DNA from: Trochalopteron elliotii
Lineage: Eukaryota; Chordata; Aves; Passeriformes; Leiothrichidae
Length of the DNA: 64,000 nucleotides
Direction of reading: 5' to 3'
Assembly (NCBI GenBank): GCA_024734555.1
Contig: JANPWX010000543.1
Location: 295,798-359,797, forward strand
Below, piece by piece: positions 1 through 12,903 of the stretch; within the stretch, counting starts at the first letter, position 1; every line of letters begins with the position of its first letter. The notes beneath the pieces are model-generated. The model was not told the DNA's origin, ran no database searches, and saw only the letters and a program-made list of their open reading frames with translations. Both the position numbers and the translations under genes were made by a program.

Positions 1-134
1 GACATTGAGTGCTGTGTCCAGTTTTGGCCCCTCAGTTTAGGAAGGACATTGAGTGCTGTGTCCAGTTCTGGGTGTCTCAGTTCAGGAAGGACATTGAGTG
101 CTGTGTCCAGTTCTGGGTGTCTCAGTTCAGGAAG
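1..134 (+). repeat. Three tandem ~45-bp units inside CR1
   Basis: The units at 1-44, 45-89 and 90-134 all begin GACATTGAGTGCTGTGTCCA. Units 2 and 3 are identical, and unit 1 differs in its second half. The array may continue to the left of the window. The bases that follow return to ordinary CR1 sequence. Confidence 0.95.
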
Positions 135-605
135 GACGTTGAGACACTTGAGCGCGTCCAGAGGAGGCAACGAGGTTGGTGAGGGGCTGGGAAGACAAAT
201 CCTGTGAGGAATGACTGAGGGAGCTGGGGTTGTTTATCCTGGAGAAAAGGAGACTCAGAGGTGACCTTATCACTCTCTGTAACTTTCTGAAGGGTGGTTG
301 CAGACAGCTGGGGGTTGGTCTCTTTCTCCAGGCAGCCACTGACAGAACAGGAGGACACAGTCTCAGGCTGCACCAAGGGAAATACAGGCTGGAAATTAGG
401 AAGAAGCTTTTCATGGAAAGAGTGATTAAATACTGGAATGGTCTGCCCGGGGAGGTGGTGGAGTCACCATCCCTGGATGTGTTTAAAACAAGACTGGACG
501 TGGCACTCAGTGCCATGGTCTGGTTGAGGTGTTAGGGCTGGGTTGGACTTGATAATCTCAAAGGTCTCTTCCAACCTAATGATTCTGTGATTCTGTGATT
601 CTATG
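1..605 (+). mobile_element. CR1 LINE 3' fragment
   Basis: This has the typical CR1 3' end: the GAGCTGGGGTTGTTTATCCT and GGAGAAAAGGAG block, a CTGGAAATTAGGAAGAAGCT-like segment, TGGACTTGATAATCTCAAAG, and a terminal ATTCTGTG/ATTCTATG microsatellite (about 581-605). It is 5' truncated or runs off the window, and non-coding. Its first 134 bases are a tandem repeat. Confidence 0.9.
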
Positions 606-3600
606 GAGAGCCCTGGGGACACAGCTCCCAGCCTGCCACCTGTTACCCCATCCCTCCCTGCCAGGAGCAGCAGGTCTTGGCCAGCCAGAACAGTCCCTCC
701 CACTGATATGGGAACATCTGGTCTTTCCAGAGCTAAGAAATCCTCAGGGAATTTCCATAGTAAAGCTCTGACAAGTCTCTAAAGAAATACATGTTAAAAA
801 AAAAAAACTGCATTGAGCAAATTTCTTCAAGGATGGCAGAAAGCACCATGACGTCAGAATATCCTCCCTGCCAAATTTTCTGGCTCTGCTCAAAAAGTAG
901 GAGAGCTTTGTAGCAAAATGTGTGTAATAATTTCTGACAGGCAGAACAAAACATTTTTCCACCAACTTTGTTTCAGAGACAGCCAAATCCTTTTTTTTTT
1001 TTCCCCTGGTTTGTTTTAGCAGAAGCTTTCCAAATAAAAACAAGCAATCAAATTAGCTCAGAGGTAGACAAGCAACATGAAAAAAAAAATCTTATGTGAG
1101 CAGTCTTAAGATCAACAAGAAACCTTCCAGCTGGGGCAGAGAGGGCTTTAGCAGACTCCTCAAGCATAACAGCAGTATGATCATTGAACTTAGTATTTTG
1201 GGATTATTATTACTGAATATAAACCAAACAGACACCAAATTCAATTAAAGCTCAACCTGATGTCCAAACCCAGCACGAAACTAAATCCATTCACACAGCC
1301 TTCCCTCCTTCTTGGCTATAAAGGGCAGAAATAACTTCCCCTCTTCTTGACCACTGGAAGGTGAAGTCAATCTTCAAACACACAGCAATAAAAAAATAGA
1401 TGTAAGATCAGCTCTGTAAGAAAAGCCATCTCTTCCCCTGCATGAAAATTGCTGAAAAGCAGTGGGGCATTGCAAAGAAGCTGAATAAGAAATGTAAGTG
1501 TCACAGATAAAGTGAGGATGAAAAATATCTGACAGGAATCACCCGTGCAAAAATCATCTGTGTCTACTCCTGGACTTTCTGGAAACCACTGGAGAGCCAC
1601 AAATTCTGATTCTTTCAGTCTGAATCAAATTTCAGGGCAAGAGGAACTGGCTCCATAAGTAAACAGGCAAAAAAAAAAAAAAAAAAAGAAAAAAGAAAAG
1701 ATAAAAAGGAAAGCTAATACATAAATTGCTCAGTGAGGGAGGGTAGATAGAGAAAAACGTCAAGAAAAAGTCTCAGATGCTCACTGCTGTTTGTTTTTTT
1801 TTTTTTCCTTTAGTTTTCCCAGCAATGTTGCCTCCCTTTTTTTATCAGGAATACAGTTTTGTCTCCTCCTTAAAAATCCATTATCTAGGAAACAAAAGCC
1901 ATTGCACTTCCCTGGCTACGTCCTGTGCTACAACTTAATGGAATCTGAACAATGTGTTAAACTGCAATGGAAGAGAGCTATACTGCAAATTTGTCTGATA
2001 GGAGACCTCCAATTTCAGGTTTTTTCCAAGATTTGGAGCTTGGCAGAGTCACAGTTTTAAGCACTAGATGCAGTTTAAAGACTTCTGTGTCAATCTGGAA
2101 AGTAGATCTGGGAGAACTTTGCTGTAAAACCTTTTTGAGAGCAAGGGTTTCCAAGGAAAAGGGTGTTTTCTCCAAGCTCCAGCTGCTGCTTGCAGAACAT
2201 ATCCACAGCACCAATATGTAATTATCTCAGTGGGATCTGATCAACCTGAGGCTGGGAAAGGCTCAACCTGGAACATGGAAAAGGCTCCTCAAAAGGGGAA
2301 GAAGAATTTCAGGATCACCAGGAGCCAAGGAAAAAAGCACTCTGTCCTAGTGCTGGTGTCAAACTACAGACATGGAGCTGGCACCTGACACCAGATTAAA
2401 GCAAGGCTCTGAGCTCTGTGCACAGCCCAAAGCAGTGAATCACTCTTTTTCCATGACATCTCTCCTATTAGATCTGTCTTATCCACTTATATCCAACAGT
2501 TTCCTAATGGCTGCCAAGCCAGGCCTCAGCTCTTGGGAGGAGGAACAACAGCAGCACAGCAGCACCACTTGCATTTTTTTGGGTTTTTTTTTTGTTTTAA
2601 CCCCACCCTGAACAGGCACAGGCTGCCTGTAAAACAAACCTTTCTGAACCACCCTTTGGAGTTTAATGAGAAATCCATAAAATTAACTTTTTATAGCATG
2701 ACCAGGCCAAGGCTTGCTCTGAAGATGTCAGCCCCCAATGGACTGTGATTGTAAAGGACAAACACTAAACAATCTTGGACCCAGGAGAAGCCTTTTATAG
2801 TAACTTAGGTACTGTTGGAGGGACAGGCGTGGGAGCAGTTTTCCTTGGCTGGTGGAATCCTCTTTTGGGATCACTGGGAGGGAGCCTGGCATGACAGTGG
2901 AGCCAGGCTCCAACCCTGCTGAGGGCTTTTCTGATGAACATTTTGGTAAAATGCTGTTCCAGCACAAGGGTCAAGCAAAATTCCTTAAATACAATGTTGA
3001 TGCTCACTTCTTTAGAAAGAAAGGAGTGGGAACATCTCCCTCAGCCTCAGTTCTCTCTCCCAAGACTGACAAAATTTTAACTTTTTACTCTAATAACCAG
3101 AACTATAAAAGCCTTTTTCCTCTCAAAATATCTAACATCTCTTTAATAACATGTAATGAAGAGGATGTGGTTGAATAATGCAATTCTTTTGCCCCAGTTC
3201 TAATACTATTTTTTTTATAGTGCTCATCTAAGTCACTAAAAGGAATTAATATTTTATTGCTTTCTATGAAAAATGCATAATGCCTTTCCCATAGCAAGGT
3301 TTCAAACTCCAGTTGCTTCAGTTCAGGCTGGAATTCTTTTCTGATTTTGCCCTCACTGAAGTCAACAATCCTCTGTGGGAAAATACTTAAATTACATGTT
3401 AAAAGATGAAGAGGAGCCTTGAATTTATCATGGAAGCTGTTTTTGAATTTGAGCCATAAAGCTACTGTCATATTTTAGTTCCACAGGCCTGAGAACCCAG
3501 AAATTTCAGCTCCTGTTTGTACACATCATCGCATACTAACCCTTTCTAGAACTCTGCTTTGAGTAGCCCCTGATTTTTAGGAAAAGCTTTCTTTATAGAT

Positions 3601-4924
3601 CAACTTTATATATCAACTCCTAACCTTTTCCTGTTATACATCCCTGCCTGTGTGATGGGCCAGTCAAACTCTTGGAACCAAAATATTTGCAAACAAGGCT
3701 TTATCAGACTGTCAATTAGGCAAACACAACTGAACTGACAGGTCTGTGGAACCAAAACTATTGCTGGCATCTTGATGTTGGAGGAAAAACAAGGAACCTC
3801 ACTTGAATTTCAGAAGAGCTTAAGCATCCCTAAAGCAGCCAGATTCACTGCCAGACATCTAAAAATAAATGAAGTATTCTGGACTTCTAAAAAGCAAACA
3901 AAACCCCTCTTATTTCCCAGTAGGTTCTCAGGAGCAGCTTCTCTAGGATTTTTCCCAAGGGAACCATTTCACCTAAGGACAGTGATCCCAATCCTGCAGA
4001 TTTTTACCCTGCTGAGAAGAGCTCTTTAAGCCATTTTAGCACAACTAGCACCTAGCTTGAGGAATGGATTGACTAAATGATCAGGAAATGTGGAATTCTG
4101 AACTTCAGATCATTTGTGGAGATATTGCTATTAATATTTAAGAATAATAATTAAAAAAAAAAAAACCCATAGATCAGCTCAGGACAGAAATAGCATTAAC
4201 TGCACTTCATTTTGTGAGGCATTTTGAGCTGTCATCAGAGCTAGCTATTGGAATGGAGCCTTAAAGATCACATCTATTTCTGTAAGCTCAAAATGACCCA
4301 TAATTCTGCAAATGCTGAGATAATTCTGCAAACGCTGAGCTCTTTGCAGCACCTGATGCCCAGGCTGTGGGGATCATTGCAGCCCAATAAAACACTCCCT
4401 GTGTGCTCCCAAACAATCTACCAGGGAGGTTACAGGAGAAAAAAACATTTGCCAAGCCTTCAGAGGAAGGCTCTTGCACTGATTTCTTTCTCTGCAGCCA
4501 ACCAGTGCTCTCTCCCAAGCACATCCCTCAGGAACACTGGAAGGATCAGGCTGCTTTCCACTCCAGTTGGCTCCCCTTTGGCAGATGTTTCTGCAAAGGT
4601 AATGCAAGAACGTGTGCCCTGAAAAAGGAACTTCAGCCTCCTTGTAGAGGCAGCACTGACCTGAGAGTCATTCCTCTGCCTCTGTCTGTTAGAAGGACAC
4701 TGATGCTACTGAAAACCCACTTAATGGATTTGCCTCCAGCATTCCTTCAATTACATGTAAGCCTACCCAGCCTGCAGTGACAGATTCAGAGGTTTCTGTG
4801 GCCATGCTGCTCCTGCTCTGAGGAGATGTCTCATCTGCTGTTCATCTCTGACTTATGGGGAGGTTGCAGCTGGATCCAGCTGAGCAGGGCACTGTGACAA
4901 CAAAGCAACATCAAACTGCTCAGC
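606..4924. other. Gene-free stretch
   Basis: No exon or repeat is recognised. There is an A-rich tract at 1669-1713, T runs near 1796 and 2575, and a short direct repeat (TAATTCTGCAAA-GCTGAG) at about 4302-4338. The frames here are short and show no family signature. Confidence 0.6.
1669..1713. repeat. A-rich tract
   Basis: A run of 19 A followed by a GA-interrupted A-rich tail. Confidence 0.9.
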
Positions 4925-5252
4925 CCCCCAGCACCTGAAGGGAGCCTACAAAAAAAGATGTGGAGAGACTTTTTGCAAGGAGATGTAGTGACAGGAAAAA
5001 GGGGTATGGACTTCAACAGAGCAGGGTTAGGTTGGATATTGGGAAGAAATTGTTCCCTGTGAGGATGGGGAGGCCCTGGCACAGGTTTCCCAGAGCAGCT
5101 GTGGCTGCCCCATCCCTGGAAGTGTTCCAGGCCAGGGTGGATGGGGCTCTGAGCAACCTGGGATAGTGGAAGGTGTCCTTGCCCATGGCAGGGGGTTGGA
5201 ACAAGATGATCTTAAAGGTCTCTTCCAACCCAAACCATTCCATGATTCTGTG
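4925..5252 (+). mobile_element. CR1 LINE 3' fragment
   Basis: A CR1 tail in plus orientation, from the GGGAGCCTACAAAAAAGATG segment through GGTTTCCCAGAGCAGCTGTG and GGATGGGGCTCTGAGCAACC to the ATGATTCTGTG end. It belongs to the same subfamily as the copies at 9975, 12640 and 19511. Confidence 0.9.
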
Positions 5253-8200
5253 TCCACTCTGGCCTCAGATGTCTGAATTCATCTGTCAGATGAATTCACC
5301 TGACCTCTGATAGCCAAGGAAATGATAACCTAAAGGAACACCATGTGCCAGTCTTCCACTTTTTATCAGTTCACTGCCCCAGAAATACACCTGTGGAAAT
5401 TCTAAGTGCTTGCCATTAAGGGGTTTGGTGCCTGATCTATGCATTTCTTTCTTCTCCCATTTTCCCTGCCTGCTCCTAAGGAGAAAAAGGATTCAACAGT
5501 GTTTGGTTATAAGGACCATAAGGCTGAGGAACAGCCTCCTGTGTCTTTCTGCTTTGCCCTTTCCCACTGCCTGGCTTCCAAGGATGCTGCTGAGTGGAAC
5601 AGGCAGGACCTGGCAGCTGCTCCTGAGTTTCCTCTGAGCAGAGAACCAGGGATCACTCCCTCTATTCATTCTAGATGGGGAGAAATAAAAAGCTTTCTTG
5701 GCATCAAATCTCAGCTGATGATGATGCCTAATAATATGCATTTTCCATCAGAGACCTGTCCTCACAGAACATTCTAGACAGCCTTGGTTAAAATATAATT
5801 CCCAAATCTTTGCAAGTAAAAAAGGACTACCATCCTTATTGCTCAAAAGGAGTTTTGTTTGATGCCCAATTTTTAATTCACAAGAAGACAGGTGAAAGAG
5901 CCACCAGTAAACAATCACTGTTTCTGAGCCCAAAGTGTTATTGATTATCCCTGGGTGAATGTGCAGACATTTGCTGGCAGTCATCAGGATTACATCAGGG
6001 TAACTGAGGTCCAAGGGACCCACAGGTCACTGGGGATAACTTCTCACTTCCAGGATGGCAAATGGATGCAGAACTTTGTCCTGGATCAGAACAAAAAATG
6101 AATGGACAAGGGCCTTCTAACAGACTCAGGTTTAAATTTAAAATACAAACTTGATAGTTATTTAAGCTACAGAGCTGCTTCTTTGAAGGGTATTAAAACA
6201 GGTAGAATTTGTGGCAAGAGAAAAACAGCCCTTAATACTTCTGAGGGACAGAATTTGTGTGCTCCAGAATCTTCTCAGTGGGTGGACTGCACATAAAGTC
6301 AGAGTCACAGACAGACATTGCAATTCAGATAATTGGGTGAGGAACAAAAATTTAGGGATCATCACCAAATGGATTTCTCTCTGCTGTTCCCAAGTGATTT
6401 GCCATTACTTGCACCAAGGAATTCCATAATGAGTTCCAAGCACTACACGAGGCCAAATCATCTCTCATTGATTTCTTGGGAAGCAAACCAATATCTCCAC
6501 CTCATTTTTTTCCCTCCTGTGCTTATTACAGAGGCACTACACTTGGTCTGAAGTCCAAAATCTTACCCCAGACTCACAGAATGTTGCAAATGTATGTGTG
6601 TGCTTGTTATTTCATTTCCAAAAGAAACTGCTATGATTGTGTGGTTATGGTACATGTTGGAAAAAGGAAATTAATTTTCCATACTAGTCCAGATCACACT
6701 CTCTGAGGTGCCTGACTATGGACAGTCACAGTTAATGCACTTCTGAATCATTAATCCATTTTTCAAAGGAACGACATGCACAGATCTTCCCCAGCTAACT
6801 GACATGAAAGGGAAACATTCTGCTGAATATAAAGATCTTCTGATGGTGCCATAAAGGAGGTAAAACACTTCACCTGCAAAGTGACAGGAGGTGAATGCCT
6901 CAGGCTTCATGTAAAACAAAAGGTGTATTGAGCCTGAACGGTTCAGATGAAAGAATCCTTTCATCCCAGGGTAGTGTGGGTACAAATTGAGTAGGCTCTT
7001 TCTCAGAACAGAACCATCTTTTCTCCCTCTGTCACATTCAGTGTTGAAAGTTTGGTGTCTGCAAGTCCCAACTTTTTAAGGGTCTTCTTAAACAGAATGA
7101 TCCCATGTTTCAGTAGTGCCTTCCACCCAAACTTCTTGACTCACCTTCAGAATTTTTGTCAGATTCGCTTTTACTCTGCCCAGATATGTGGGTAGTTATT
7201 AAAGCCAAATAAGTGCAGGCTTTGTACAAATCTTCAGGTACATCTGGGCATGTTTGCATGTATGTTTGGTTGTAGGGCTGTGCTTATTTACAGAATTATC
7301 CCCTGGCTGTAAAAATACACGTGTCCTTGTAAATTCATACATGACAATGTTATTAAATCTTTTAGGGAGTTTTTGTATGATGCATCTGAAAACGCCCCTT
7401 AAAAACTGTTACACTACCTTTCCCCCTCCTCATGGATTACTTTCCTGCTTTAGTGGTTTCAGATATTAGAGAACAGATGACCAATGCACAGGAAGAACAG
7501 GAAAGGGGGCTTACCTTCAAGCAAACAGTTCAGAGGCACTGGAGAATAACATAAATTTAACATCTGCTTTTCACTGTGAAGTCTCAAATATTTATTTCAA
7601 GAGAAATCAGGACTAGATTGCTCCAGAGACCAAGGTAAAATTGTTCTATAATTTACACACAGAGAACAGCTCAGTGAGATTTAAATCAAGGGTTTAGAAG
7701 ATGAGCAGCTTTATTTTAGGTGCAGGGATGCTCAGCATCCTCCATTAATTAGTCCCATGTAATCTTTTCCAGACAAACTACAAAACCCTAAACCTTTCTC
7801 TAAAAAGGGAATGGCTTTGGAACAACCCAACCTTTGTGATGGGTCCTGTTTTGTAGATGGGGAAGAGGCACAACCTGAGTGCCCAAGGACACAAAACCCC
7901 TCACTGGCAGGGCTGAGGTTATCTTGGAGATATCTCTGCTCAGTCCAGTGCTTTAATAGGCCCATGTCCATTGTGGCAATGTGCCATCCCTCTCTTGTCA
8001 CATATCAGCTGGTCATTCCTGGATACACACAGAGGTTTGTGTCTTCAAAGTGGACTTGTTTCAGAGAAAACTTATCCCAGAAATGCCTATCACTGATCCT
8101 TGCTGCTCTTTCCCCTCCCCAAGTACTCTATTCTCATTCTGAAGATCCCCAACTAGCATCTGGCTGTCAGAAAGGGGGAATGGCAAAAAATTATAAACCT

Positions 8201-9320
8201 ACAAAAAAATCTTTCCTGTCTGTTAATGCAAGCAGGGGAAGTGAAGAAATGAGATCTTAGACACGAGGTCCTGCCTTCAGGGGAAGATGCAAGGCTTTTC
8301 CCAGATCACAGAGGACTCCTGCTCAGCATCAGGCAGCAGCAACTCACCTGCAGTGAGCAGAGCAAGTGCTGAACCCCCTGAACACGGGCTCAGAGCCTGA
8401 GGCTCTTTGGAGGACAAACAAAACCCATCCCAGGCTCCCATTTCACCACGGCCGGATGGCAGAGAAAGCAAAGCCTCTGAGTCTGCCCCGCTCCCCAGAG
8501 CTTCAGACACACTGCAGGGAGGGGGAGAGCACCAAGGAGAGGTTTGTAATTGAATTTCTGTTTATTTTGGTCCAAGGTTGAGGTCAGTGCACAATGAGGA
8601 GGTTATCAGATGACTCATATTAGCTCGAGCACTGTGCTGGGATAAAGTTAGTGCTGTGCCTACTGGGAAGATGTGAGGTTGTCAGATAGCCCGGCTACAG
8701 CCTTATATAATTCATTTCTATTCCTGAAGTAATTTTCTTGACCAAGTCTGAGAAAGGAAGGAACATTCTTTTGTAGTGGCATGAGGGGTTGGGAATCCGG
8801 GCTTTATCCATTATGTGCTCATCTGAATTGACAGGAAAACTCAACATTAACATACATTACTTGCACTTTTTAACCTTTACCATGATAATAGACATATGCA
8901 GTGATATCCAGGGTTTTTTCCTACCTGAAAAACCACAGATGTACATTTCTAAGAAGCATTTCCTTGCTGTTTTGCCTAATTAATAACACAAGCAGTAGGA
9001 GTAAGACAAAAAAACTTTAAAAAACCCTTTTTTGTTGTTGTTTTTGCTTCATTCATGCCCAAGGCAAAACCTCTGTATTTTCTCTGTGGCAAGAGTATAG
9101 GACTTCTTGGGTGTCATGGGAGAGACTTAAAATTAGAGGTGACCCAGACAGGAAGTCAAGGGAACACAAAACAAATACTGTGCTTCATATATTTGAGCAC
9201 AGGCCTGTAGGAAAGCCAGTCCACGATCATCCATCCTTTTGGATGAATGATAAAACACTCCTAAAGCCTGAACAGCTATTTCAGGGAATCTTTTAAAAGT
9301 AAACTGGAATAACTTCAGTG
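5253..9320. other. Gene-free stretch
   Basis: Nothing is recognised in either strand apart from small A/T runs. Frames up to 149 codons (7811-8260 plus) show no domain or family resemblance. Confidence 0.5.
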
Positions 9321-9324
9321 GAGT

Positions 9325-9770
9325 GGTACCAAAGTTGTCCAGTCTTGAGAGTTTGTTTTGTGAGGAGAAGCTGAGGCAATGGAGCTTGATTGCACTGAAA
9401 ATAAAACTTTGGGGACATGTCAAAGCCACCTTCCAATCCCTGACAGGCTTTTGCCAAGGCCAAAGAGCTGGGATCTCACATGCCCAGCTACAGAACAGTA
9501 GATAATGGTCCTGAACTGAAGCAAGAGGAGTTTTTACTGGACATAAGGGTGGGGAAAAAAAGGCACAGCAAAATATCAAAGCACAGGAAGAGGTTGCCTG
9601 GAGATGTTGTGGTGATGGGCATTCTGTGGTGTTAAAGGTTTTCAAGACCCAACCTGACACATTTCTGCACAACTTGGCCTCACTTCAGATATAATGCTGC
9701 TTTGAGCAGCAGGCTGGACTATGGGCATCCAGAAATACTTGATTAATTTGAGCAATTCTGTCATTCTGCC
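9325..9770 (+). mobile_element. Old, diverged CR1 fragment
   Basis: The order of features is that of a CR1 3' region (GAGGAGTTTTTACTGGACATAAG, GGAAGAGGTTGCCTGGAGATG, GTTTTCAAGACCCAACCTGA, CTGCTTTGAGCAGCAGGCTG), but with many changes. It overlaps a 179-codon minus-strand frame that is therefore non-genic. Confidence 0.6.
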
Positions 9771-9974
9771 CCGTGGCCCTGAATTATGCCATAAAATGGT
9801 AGCAGCTCAGAGGCCTGTGCAGCTCTGACTTGTTTTGTGTTCTGTGCAAACACATGGAAACTAATAAAGGACAGGATGTGACTCCCTGTCTTCCAGGGCT
9901 TCCCCAAACCATCCCCTGGAAAGACAGAAGATGGAGACCAAGGCCATGAGGGTGTTTCTTGAAACAATGCCTCC

Positions 9975-10288
9975 ACAGTGGAAGAGAAACCCTTGCCAAG
10001 GGCCTGGAGTGACAGGACAAGGGGGAATGGCTTCACACTGACAGAGAGCAGGGTTAGATTGGATATTGGGAAGAAACTGTTCCCTGTGAGGGTGGTGAGA
10101 CCCTGGCACAGGTTTCCCAGAGCAGCTGTGGCTGCCCCATCCCTGGAAGTGTCCCAGGCCAGGCTGGATGGGGCTGGGAGCAACCTGGGATAGTGGAAGG
10201 TGTCCCTGCCCATGGTAGGGGGTTGGAACAAGATGATCTTAAAGGTCTCTTCCAATCCAAACCATTCTATGACTCTCTGATTCTATGA
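9975..10288 (+). mobile_element. CR1 LINE 3' fragment
   Basis: A good match to the neighbouring CR1 copies (GTGACAGGACAAGGGGGAAT, GGATATTGGGAAGAAACTGT, CCATCCCTGGAAGTGTCCCA), ending CTGATTCTATGA. It is 5' truncated and has no coding capacity. Confidence 0.9.
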
Positions 10289-10903
10289 AAAACTCATATT
10301 TTGGGAAAAACAGTTAGGCTTCAGAGCTTTGGAAAGACAGGAAAAAATCTGAGCCAATATGAGTTTCTGAATAATTAACTCCCCTATCCCATTCTGCATG
10401 TCCTGATCTCCAATTTGAAGCCTGATTATCCTAAGGATCAGTGGAACAAAAGCCTTTTAATCTTTTCTAGAAGTATAGGTGCTAAATATAGAACCGGATT
10501 AAACTTTTAAAATACAATAAGCCAATTCATTTGAAAAGCAACAAACCAATTAATCCTTATTTCTGCAGCCATGGGCACTTTTTTTTTTCCTTCCGTCCTT
10601 TAGCCAGAGATTCCTGCAAAGCTTTTGTGGAGTGATGAATTCACACAAATGACAAGGTATCATTTTCAAGGGCTCCTGTGTCACAGAAACTTCATCAGCC
10701 TTCAAGATCCAGACAGGCAAAGCCATGGGGGGGAAATTTGCCCTTGCAGGAGGATTCCCAGAGGTGCCCTCCAGTCAACACTTCCATGATTTTTCAAAAA
10801 CTCCTCAGCACAGCTCTGGCAACTCACTGGTCATACAGAAATGCATATAAAAGTCATGTTGAATAGACCTCTTTAAACTCTTCAGCCACTCCACTTATCA
10901 TCC

Positions 10904-11192
10904 TGTTGCCCTGATTTTTCAGCCTTCTGATGTTTTCATTCTTGGACTAGAGCTTTCTCACAAACTGTAAGAAAAACAAAGACTGATGTTTGGTAAATAC
11001 ATTCCTTCCAGGAGGAAGGACAAATTGATGGACTTCTAAGTTGACCACTGGGGTCAGAGAGGTGTTACTCTTGTCCCCCAATTCCTGATCAAATTCCAAA
11101 CTCTATTTAAACCCCAAACAAAAATAAAATTTCTCTTCTCACGTCTCACAACCTGATGGGTGAGTGTAGTTCTTTTGTGTCCTCTAGCAACA
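10904..11192 (+). mobile_element. Solo LTR (LTR A) of an endogenous retrovirus, 289 bp
   Basis: The boundaries are TGTTGC...GCAACA, with a perfect 6-bp target duplication TCATCC at 10898-10903 and 11193-11198. Inside are a TATTTAAA promoter-like box and an AAATAAAA poly(A)-like signal near 11100-11126. No internal retroviral sequence is attached, so it is a solo LTR left by recombination. It is the same family as LTR B and LTR C. Confidence 0.9.
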
Positions 11193-11302
11193 TCATCCCA
11201 ATCATAAAAACCCTATTCTGTACCACGTGGATCTTCCAACAGGAAGATGGGGAATCAAATCTGCGTGGACAAGGATCAGCTCAGGAGTCAAAGGAGTGAT
11301 AC

Positions 11303-11597
11303 TGTCACTAGATGGACACAAAAAAGCCACATTCACCTGTCAGGTGGTGAGACGAGAAAGAAGAAGGCAGTTTATTTGGGTTTAGGGTTTAAATAGGGTT
11401 TGGACTTTGACCAGTGATTGTGGAACAAGGTTAACACCTCTCTGACCACACTGGTCAAACCAGAACTCCATCAATTTGTCCTCCCCCCTGGAAAGGAATG
11501 CATATTTACAAAACATCAGTCTTTGTTTATGTTACAAGTGTGAGAACTCCAGTACAGAAATGTAAAAACATTAGAAGGCTGAAAAATCAGGGTGACA
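11303..11597 (-). mobile_element. Solo LTR (LTR B), same family, opposite orientation, 295 bp
   Basis: This is the reverse complement of LTR A with moderate divergence. It runs from TGTCAC to GTGACA in plus coordinates. The flanking duplication is TGATAC (11297-11302) against CGATAC (11598-11603), a single C-to-T change at a CpG. It lies only 110 bp from LTR A, and its different duplication shows a separate insertion. Confidence 0.9.
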
Positions 11598-12639
11598 CGA
11601 TACCTCATCACATAATCTCTGTTAAAGAGTCAGGTAGAAAAATGGCTGTGCATCTCTCAGCTTGAAAAAACATCTCTTCCTTTTTTTTGGCCCAAATTCC
11701 TAGCCTTCAATGAAAACCAAAATATTTTTTGAACAGCTGTTTGAAAAGTCCCCCAGGTACATCTGTTTTATACAGATTATGCTTCTTTTTTATTAACTTC
11801 AGATCAAAGCTCTTCACTCTCTAAGTAGGGAACCAAGGGGATCAGGTAAAGTAAATATTCTCTTCTCTGCAATTTCATGTGCAAACACTGAGTTTCTCAG
11901 GTTGGGAAGACATGATTTAGAAGTTTTACTGCAAAAGAAAAATCTGCATTTATACCCTGATCTTCACATGGATGACTTTACTCTTTCTCAATTTTTTTTT
12001 TTCTTAAAATGTGATGATTATATCTGACTACAGAGAGCACATGAAATAGTTCCTGGGTTCAATACAGAAAAAAATTAGATAAAGTCTCTCACCCATCATC
12101 ATTAGATAATGTTAGATGGATTATTCTATGCAAAAATAAAGTGAGTAGATACCTCAAGTCCCTATTAAAACATTTCCCAAAGGCAACATCCAAGCTATAT
12201 TATGCTGTACAAACACTGCCAGAGATTTTTCCTGTCCCAGCCAGTCATTGACATTCAAATCCCACGCAGCTGAGCTCTGTCATATTCTTATTTTGAAACT
12301 TGTTTGCTGATGAGAAGTGCACAACCAGTTTTGCTCCCATCAGTTGTATTAAAAATAAAAGTTTGATCCTGAGGCCAGGCCAACATTTTTGTACCAGTTG
12401 CCAACCTTAAATGAACTTTGAGACCAAAACTCTATAATAAGAGCTTCGTTATGAAATTCAGCTGGAATTCCAGCTGGAAGATGTATACAAGTGAATATTT
12501 GCAGACTGATACCCTCATCAAGAGGTAAATCCAGGGAGCTGGATTTATTACTGAGGGTGGAGAAAAAGAATCCATTTCAGGCATATTATCTGTTATCCAA
12601 GTATCTATTCCTCAACTTTTTACTATTTTGATAATAATC
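11598..12639. other. Gene-free stretch
   Basis: AT-rich DNA, nothing recognised. Confidence 0.5.
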
Positions 12640-12903
12640 TGCTAAGGAGAGAGAGACTATTTACAAGAGCATGTAGTGACAGGAGAAAAGGGAGTGGTTT
12701 CACACTGAAAGGAAATTTAGATTGGATATCAGGAAGAAATTGTTTCCTGTGAGAGTGGGGAGGCCCTGGCACAGGTTTCCCAGAGAAGCTGAGAGAAGTT
12801 TCCCAGACAAGGCTGCCCCATCCTTGAAAGTGTCCAAGGCCAGGCTGGATGGGGGCTCTGAGCCACCTGGGATGGTGGAAGGTGTCCCTTCCCATGGCAG
12901 GCA
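12640..12903 (+). mobile_element. CR1 LINE 3' fragment, 3' truncated
   Basis: It matches the other copies up to CCCATGGCAGGCATGG and then stops, lacking the last ~60 bp and the ATTCTATG tail. A short internal duplication around TTTCCCAGAGAAGCTGAGAG is seen near 12775-12810. Confidence 0.85.

Noticed and set aside
1..134. CRISPR-like array
   Set aside because: The units are contiguous with no unique spacers, and the genome is vertebrate.
9133..9672. 179-codon minus-strand frame
   Set aside because: Antisense to a diverged CR1, with no protein signature.
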